Shown piece after piece: positions 58,180 through 64,000 of a stretch of DNA of 64,000 nucleotides. This DNA is from Buddleja alternifolia (Eukaryota > Streptophyta > Magnoliopsida > Lamiales > Scrophulariaceae): positions 28,584,480 through 28,648,479 of the forward strand of contig CM033397.1 of the NCBI GenBank assembly GCA_019426215.1. Direction: 5' to 3'. The position numbers were made by a program, and so were the translations under genes. Under the pieces are notes generated by a model that worked only from the letters and a program-made list of their open reading frames with translations, ran no database searches and had not been told where the DNA came from. The stretch's first letter is position 1; the number at the start of each line of letters is the position of its first letter.

Positions 58180-58790
58180 AGGTCTACCCAATAAGGGTGT
58201 TTATGAATCATCGAGGGGGATGGGCATAAGCCCACAAGGGAGTCACCTCCGGGAGTAACCCAACCTTTGTGATTGGAGACCCCATGAAGAAGGTTCAATG
58301 GGTAGGAACAACCTGTAATGCGTGACTCATTTAGCACTAATTTATGAGGAGAGTGTCTCCTTCCCGTCCCTAAGGTGATAGTGCTTTTGTAGTGTGATGT
58401 TAAGGTTGGTTTTGATCCTTAATGAGACCAAGGCGGGAAATAATCCGCGGGGTAGAGTTCACACGTACCCTTGGAGGTTTCACCTAAGTGAGAGTTGCCA
58501 TACATAGGCCGTGGCTATGGGTTGGGCTAACCCTAGAGACCTCACGAGAATCAAGATTAGAGCGCAGGGCCTTTAATGCGCTAACCCGCGAACTGAGACC
58601 GATGTCGATACTGTGTGTGTGATGTATTGAAGTTTGGCCAAGGGACCTAATTCCAGGCGTAGTCCATTATGGCTCCCTCAAATGGAAATCATCAACACTA
58701 AGTGTAGGTTCAAGCCCGGAAGGCTCCTGCAACCATTGCATAGTATTCAGTTGCCCTTTTATATATATTTTATATATCATTTGAAGTTTT
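58180..58790 (+). other. Conserved 3' non-coding region of the Copia element
   Basis: The first part (to about 58250) is the out-of-frame end of pol. The rest has no long frame, yet matches the reverse complement of 21945-22515 in the other LTR element. It is more GC-rich than the flanks. Confidence 0.7.
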
Positions 58791-58806
58791 AAACCTTGTG
58801 GGGGAT
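58791..58806 (+). promoter_or_regulatory. Polypurine tract of the Copia element
   Basis: AAACCTTGTGGGGGAT abuts the 3' LTR; the GTGGGGG core primes plus-strand DNA synthesis. Confidence 0.85.
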
Positions 58807-59322
58807 TGTTGGAAATTGGAAGTTTCAAAACTTCAAAAATCAAATTTAATATTTTCATTATTTGCATTAACAATATTGACCATAACCTCCCACATTGTAT
58901 TGATTTGTGCTTTTAATTTTTAGGTTTCAACATGCATCCTAACACTATAAATAGGTCCTAGGGGTATTAGTTAGAAGACACAACAACACAAGCATGCAAC
59001 ATTCATCATCTATATTTTCTCTATATTTTGGGCAACTAGGATAAGGTCTTGTTCACATAGTTTTCTTGTGAACGTGCTCACAAAGAAAACACCGGCGTGG
59101 CCTTCTTGGGTTTTATCTTGGGGTGGTGGTGAGCCGACAGTACCTGCACGAGGGGAGGCCATCACGATCTTAGGACAGCGTCAAGTGGCGTGACTCCTAC
59201 AGGCCAGCCGTTCTTACTTTTATATGTTTTAAATTATATTATTTTATGCAAATTGTTTCACAGGATAATCTAAAGAATTTATATTTATGTTATTGCATGC
59301 AAATCTTGAAAATTTCACAACA
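58807..59322 (+). repeat. 3' LTR of the Copia element
   Basis: A 516-bp copy of the 5' LTR, followed by the GTCTA duplication. Confidence 0.95.
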
Positions 59323-59327
59323 GTCTA

Positions 59328-59857
59328 CGGCACCTAAACAATCGTTAGCGATGATTCCTTCTCCTATGGTTATGCCTATCTTTGTGAAACCCTATTTTAT
59401 CCTCTTATTAATGTACTTTATAATAAAAATATAGATATAATCTCCTCATCCATTGAGATCGGGTGTACGTCACTTTTACATAAACATGGAGGTTTAAGTG
59501 GCTGAAGGAGGCAGAAATCGTGCCTTGTTCTCTTACAAATATGCGAAAAAACAAAGAATGGGTAATTAGATTCGATAGATAACACTGGTTGAATACATGA
59601 CCAAAATTCTAACAAGAAGCTTCTTGAAGGCCGTCATCCCAACTAAAGTATTGTTGCAGCACTCAAGTCAAGTCAAATAGTAGTTCAATATATTGTTGTA
59701 GAGCAAGTTATGGAGTAGTTTCGATTTATAGAAGCAATTTTTTCAGAAGCAGTTTTCCCAAAATGTGTCAAGTAATGAACGAAGAAACAGAAACTTGAAA
59801 GAGAACCCTCTCCCATTCAATCTTAGCAAATATGAGTTTAGAAAATAGAAAAGTTAA
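59328..59857. other. Intergenic; no gene seen
   Basis: No coding region or structured repeat is recognised. Confidence 0.4.
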
Positions 59858-60278
59858 GGCTTTGTTTGAATGTGTTTTCATTTCATTTTCAACGGTTATT
59901 TTTTACAATGTATTGGGGAATGAGTTTTCTGATTTTTGCGTGAAAAAAGTAAATATGTTTGGTTGTGTTTTTGAAAATAATTGGAATTGGTGATTGATCA
60001 TGTGTGAAATAATTGAGTTAGTTAAAAGTTATGATTATACGAGAAAATGTGGGAGGCGAGAGACAATGGTAACAGTTGCGAGAAATAGAAAAAAGTGATA
60101 GATAAGATGCCTTGTGAAATGTGATGTGAAGAAATTATTGGAATTTGTTGAGAAATGTTAACGTGTAAATGAAAATAAGTATATTTTCAATTAAAAACTG
60201 TGTAAACTGTGTATTTTCATTTTTAGATGAAAATAAAAATAAAAAAAAATAAAATTGAAAACACATGTAAACAAGCCC
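59858..60278. mobile_element. Tourist-type MITE, 421 bp, TAA duplication
   Basis: The ends GGCTTTGTTTGAATGTGTTTT and GGGCTTGTTTACATGTGTTTT (inward from 60278) are inverted. TAA flanks both (59855-59857 and 60279-60281). It is a second copy of the family at 45169-45620. Confidence 0.85.
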
Positions 60279-60281
60279 TAA

Positions 60282-60996
60282 AGTTACAATATGTTTTTAT
60301 TATCAAGGGGAAATAGAGTCATTACTCTTTGTAAGTAGGTGTCGTGCAAGATAATATGGTCATAATGATGGTCCATAACCATAAACCATGAAAGAGCCCG
60401 AGTCCTAGACTATTTCCTGGGTCTGAACTTCATCCTGGCACAGGTCATTTTGAAGCAAACATAAAAATGGATATGCTTATGGATCCTATCACTTGTAGAT
60501 AAGCTAAGCAAATAGCCCCTTTCATAGATGCACAGTCCAACCCAATATTCACATTGTCTTTCCCAAAAATGTACTCTGGCTCATTAGCAATTCTGAAACA
60601 GCACTCTCCAAGAATCTCGTCTCTAGATCATCAAGTAGCAACATACACTGGAAATGTCCTTCTCCAACTCCCATAGGAGGCTAGGTAAAGAGAAAATGAT
60701 TATTTTTAGGATAAGAGAATTAATGTGTTAGACTAGGTCTTCGTGTTGTAGGATTTAAAGAAAATCCTACAACTTAAGCCCATGTTACACGCTCCTAAGG
60801 CCTAGTTAGACGCCCAATGTGGGCTGAGTCAATTTAGTCCTACTAATTTAATCATTCAATATTTAATCTAATTAATTATGCTGGTTAAATCAATATTCCA
60901 ATGAATTAAATAACTAATTAATTTCCATAATTGACCCAGTCAAGTTATATGTAATTAATTTAATCACCATTATTTAATCTAATTAAAAAAACTAAT
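60282..60996. other. Intergenic; no gene seen
   Basis: Only a short foldback is seen (TTGTAGGATTT...AAATCCTACAA at about 60744-60771). Confidence 0.4.
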
Positions 60997-61005
60997 TAAA
61001 TTAAT

Positions 61006-61857
61006 GGGAGTTGATAAAGGCACTCCACATTTTGTTAAAGGAACTCCACATTCTTTTTAAATTAACTAAGTTGACTATAATGCCCCTCAATGTATCACAT
61101 AGAATTCTTAGTAATATTAAAAGGTGAATTGAATAATCCTTTTAAATAAACTTTGACCAATATTTTTTAATTCTTTTTTGTGAAAATAATATCAAATAAA
61201 ATTGCATTTTTTCTCAAGCATCTTTTTTTTAAAAAAAAAAAATCTACTTTTTATCAGTACAATAAGACTAATCATCTTGCCATGGATATTCAAACCTCGA
61301 TATGATTTTATTGAATTCGTTAAATGCTATATGTTGCTCATTTGTTCCATAGTAAATATTAGAATTTTATTTTTGAATATTGGAAATCAATATAACATCA
61401 AAGGCCTAAAAACTACCAAAAAAGTAAAAATAATCATCAGATCATATTACACTGAGTTAGTATTGGCAAACTCAATATGTACACCTAAAATAATAGCTAA
61501 TTTTATATTTTGTTAAATTCAATGAAACAATAATTGTCAATTTTGTAGAAAATTAAATAACATTTATCCTAATTTGGTTCTAAATAAATAAGTATAAGTT
61601 TTAGCCATATCTACGAACTTTTTGATTTACTTATTATGTACGGTAGTTATCCGTCACTTTCAAATTTTAAAATTATGAACTATAAAATTCTGAACACTTA
61701 TTTTACATTTAGTTAAAAAAAGTGGTATTAAACTAGTTTGTCAAAGAAAATGATAAGAATTACTTGAATAGACTAAAGAGTATTTTTGTCTATGTGGTAA
61801 AATTTAAATAAAAGTGGAGTGTCTCTAACAAAATGTTGAGTGCTATTATCAATTTCC
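61006..61857 (+). mobile_element. MULE-type element, 852 bp, perfect 9-bp duplication
   Basis: The ends GGGAGTTGATAA and, inward from 61857, GGAAATTGATAA are inverted, followed by GCACTCxACATTTTGTTA on both sides. TAAATTAAT flanks both ends (60997-61005 and 61858-61866). Another copy, truncated, is at 17472-18130. A 104-codon open frame inside has no recognisable motif. Confidence 0.85.
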
Positions 61858-61866
61858 TAAATTAAT

Positions 61867-63270
61867 TTGTCCTTTCAAAGATAAATTACCAAAATACCCT
61901 CCAAATACAAAACGAGATTTTCCATCTATTCCTATGTATTGTGACTCTCTAGGCTCGTCTCGATTGGAAATTGGAGGATACCAAAGGATATTGGTAACAC
62001 CTAGCTAGCAATGTGGCCCCATGTTGTAGCCCAACGAAATACAAAATGACCGTGTCATTACGAACCTCTAGATTATAATTTCATATAAGTACAAGCCATT
62101 CACCGACATATCGCGATCGAGTGAGATTCATGAAACATGTCAAACTCACAAAACTCGATGCTATGCGATGAATCATAGTACCATGAGATTACCGAACTAT
62201 CCTCTATGTCCCACGCAAATTAATTCATCAGCTTTGACCAAAGACTTTCAATCTCATTTACCTATAATCGGAAAGAAACTTTCTCGTTTACTTTCACAAT
62301 CACTTCACAACTACTATTTGTCCATGGGATTGCACTTCGAGGTTAGCCCCGCCAAAGGATAAATTGGGCCTACGACTTTGATGACAGATCCAATATCATA
62401 AGCACACTATGATCATAACTCTCCAGGTCTAAGACTCACGCACATTATCATAATCAGTAATCTAATCATTGTCAGTCACTGAGTCAAGAACCCATGTAAT
62501 CGGATTGTTATGAGTCGTGTTTGAATACACTAATCGCATTAATGTATCTATGACTCAAACTCTCACCTTCTCATAATGTTCGACTGGCACTCCTTGTCAG
62601 AGCATATATCATTTTAATGCCCATTTAAGATTCTCCGACTTACGAATTCCTTTAAGTGTTCAAGTATCAAAACCTTATAGTGGCCAGCTCCTTGTCTCAT
62701 AAGGAACGAAATGTTTGTCTTGATATACATGGACTAGTTGTTTGTTCATAACTTATTAATGCCATTAAGAATTACATGAACAAAATTAAATGCATCTTTA
62801 TAAATATAAGTAAGTGCCCTATACAATTTAACTTCTCATTGGCATCGAAACCACACACCTAACAAGGGTTTGTATGTGATAGATTTTGAAATGGAACACA
62901 AATTACACAGCCCAACCCAAACAATGTTTGGTAGCATTTTTTCACAAATGGTAAGTCCAAGATGTATACCCATAATCAATGTTTGGTTCATTAGAAGACT
63001 TGGATTAACATTTACCTTTGGACAAAATTGTCCTATCATTGGCTCTCTTTTTTTACCCCTCCAAATATTCCATTCAACACCCCTTTTTTTGACGTAGCGA
63101 CATCGTGTGAACAAATTTAATTACCCCAAATTTTTTACGTCTTCTATCTGGCAAAGAAAGACAAAATTAGGTGGGTTTCATAGATGGGTGAGAAAGAAAC
63201 GGGCACCATTTTCTCGTTGGGAGGAGAATTTCTACATAAAGTGGGAAAATCAACCACAGAATTTCAAGAA
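61867..63270. other. Unassigned repeat-like sequence; no gene seen
   Basis: 61990-62830 has the base composition and short Cys/Pro-poor open frames of retroelement untranslated sequence, but I see no LTR pair. 62920-63000 contains AAACAATGTTTGGT and AATCAATGTTTGGT, which resemble Harbinger ends. These are weak impressions. Confidence 0.25.
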
Positions 63271-63277
63271 TTATTTG

Positions 63278-63745
63278 TATCATGCCCCGGGCCTATGGGA
63301 TGGGGACCCACAAGCGAGACCAAGCATAATGGCTCCGCTAGCAACTACTTCGCATCTATCCTTACTTTGCGAAAATAATTAACCAAAGTTTCCAGAAGAG
63401 TCTATTATGCCAACCTATAAATCCTTTCACATTTCCTCCCACAACTAATGTGGGATTTTAAAATCACCCTCTGTTGGACATATGACATCCTCGTCACGTT
63501 TCTTCCACATACCCGATACCACCGACAATACACATACGGTCGGGCCTCCCGCGTCGATAATACCCAGGGGTTGGCATCTGATTCCATTTATCACGCCTCG
63601 GACCTACGGGGTGGGGGACCGCAAGTGAGACTCGACATAATGGGCTCCAATAACAACTAGTTCACATCCTGCTTGCTTTGCAGAAATGATTAAACCAAGT
63701 TTCTAGAGGAGTCCATTATACCATCTTATAAATCCCCACATCTGG
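63278..63745. repeat. Two-copy direct repeat, offset 311 bp, LTR-like
   Basis: Copy A (63278-63430) starts TATCATGCCCCGGGCCTATGGG and copy B (63589-63745) starts TATCACGCCTCGGACCTACGGG. Each continues through GTCTATTATGCCA/GTCCATTATACCA and TATAAATC. On the minus strand this resembles a promoter-bearing LTR (GATTTATA box). They may be adjacent decayed solo LTRs or a short LTR pair. Confidence 0.55.
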
Positions 63746-64000
63746 TGTGGACTATTACAATTTGAGCCATTTTTTATTTTCACATATATATTGTGATTAG
63801 TTCATGTTTTATATAATACTCTTACATGGAGATTGAACTAGTAACTGGGTTTTGCAACCATCTATATTAAAGGTTTGAAAAGTTATGAAAAACCTATTAA
63901 TTTCAACTTAAAAATTAAACTGTCATTGAAATTAGTTTTTGATTCAATTTAGTTTATGCATTACATGTTGGTAGGTGTATGAAAATAGTATTTTGTGGGC

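Larger units (their letters stand above)
52618..59322 (+). mobile_element. Ty1-copia retrotransposon, 6705 bp, very young
   Basis: The 516-bp LTRs (52618-53133 and 58807-59322) appear to differ at only one position (C at about 52776, A in the other copy). GTCTA flanks the element (52613-52617 and 59323-59327), a perfect 5-bp duplication. The order protease, integrase, reverse transcriptase, RNase H in one frame marks Ty1-copia. A polypurine tract precedes the 3' LTR. The site after the 5' LTR is complementary to the LTR itself rather than clearly to a tRNA. Confidence 0.97.

Noticed and set aside
63278..63745. CRISPR-like array
   Set aside because: Only two long copies, a plant context and no short regular repeats; no CRISPR array is present anywhere in the window.
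1..64000. tRNA, rRNA or snRNA genes
   Set aside because: No cloverleaf, A/B box pair or rRNA-like block was recognised on either strand by reading; a short degenerate one could have been missed.

Overview
This window looks like nuclear DNA of a flowering plant, probably a eudicot and possibly an asterid. The evidence is AT-rich sequence, GT-AG introns in every multi-exon gene, plant-specific gene families and dense nested transposable elements. All calls rest on reading the sequence; no database search was run.

Host genes: a decayed UGT94-like glycosyltransferase relic (1-1041); a small two-exon gene for a conserved plant protein of unknown function (14620-15492); an intact single-exon carboxylesterase of the CXE/GID1-like family (18335-19306); a six-exon, single-pass membrane sulfotransferase-like gene (36195-38979, +); and, tail to tail with it, a 15-exon gene on the minus strand for a 1015-residue multi-pass membrane metallophosphoesterase (50101 down to 39447). 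Every exon junction I assigned in the last two genes keeps the frame.

Mobile DNA fills most of the rest. A PIF/Harbinger element (4324-12383, TAA target duplication) carries a broken Myb/SANT-like ORF1, a broken DDE transposase and, unusually, a broken plant-mobile-domain (MAIN-like) gene. A hAT MITE with a perfect 8-bp duplication sits inside it. A minus-strand LTR element with no recognisable pol (21229-34166, duplication CTATT) has been split by an 8.2-kb CACTA element (24734-32919, duplication TAT). The CACTA element holds a 5'-truncated transposase, a TnpA-like gene and two tandem F-box fragments. A very young Ty1-copia element (52618-59322, duplication GTCTA, near-identical LTRs) has a 1289-codon gag-pol frame. 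Small elements with readable duplications lie at 16289-16875, 40482-40733, 45169-45620, 51518-52456, 59858-60278 and 61006-61857; several are in introns of the metallophosphoesterase gene.

The most interesting signal is in the two LTR elements. Each lacks an evident tRNA-type primer-binding site. Instead, a 13-14-nt segment exactly 2 nt downstream of the 5' LTR is perfectly complementary to a segment inside the LTR. The two elements differ at four positions of this duplex, and all four differences are compensated on the partner strand. This covariation suggests a functional intramolecular pairing at the primer site, possibly self-priming of reverse transcription. Other points worth a second look are the Harbinger element with a captured PMD gene, a recurring GTTCATC-TCTTC hairpin in three unrelated elements, and a 23-bp copy of the carboxylesterase coding sequence in its own promoter.
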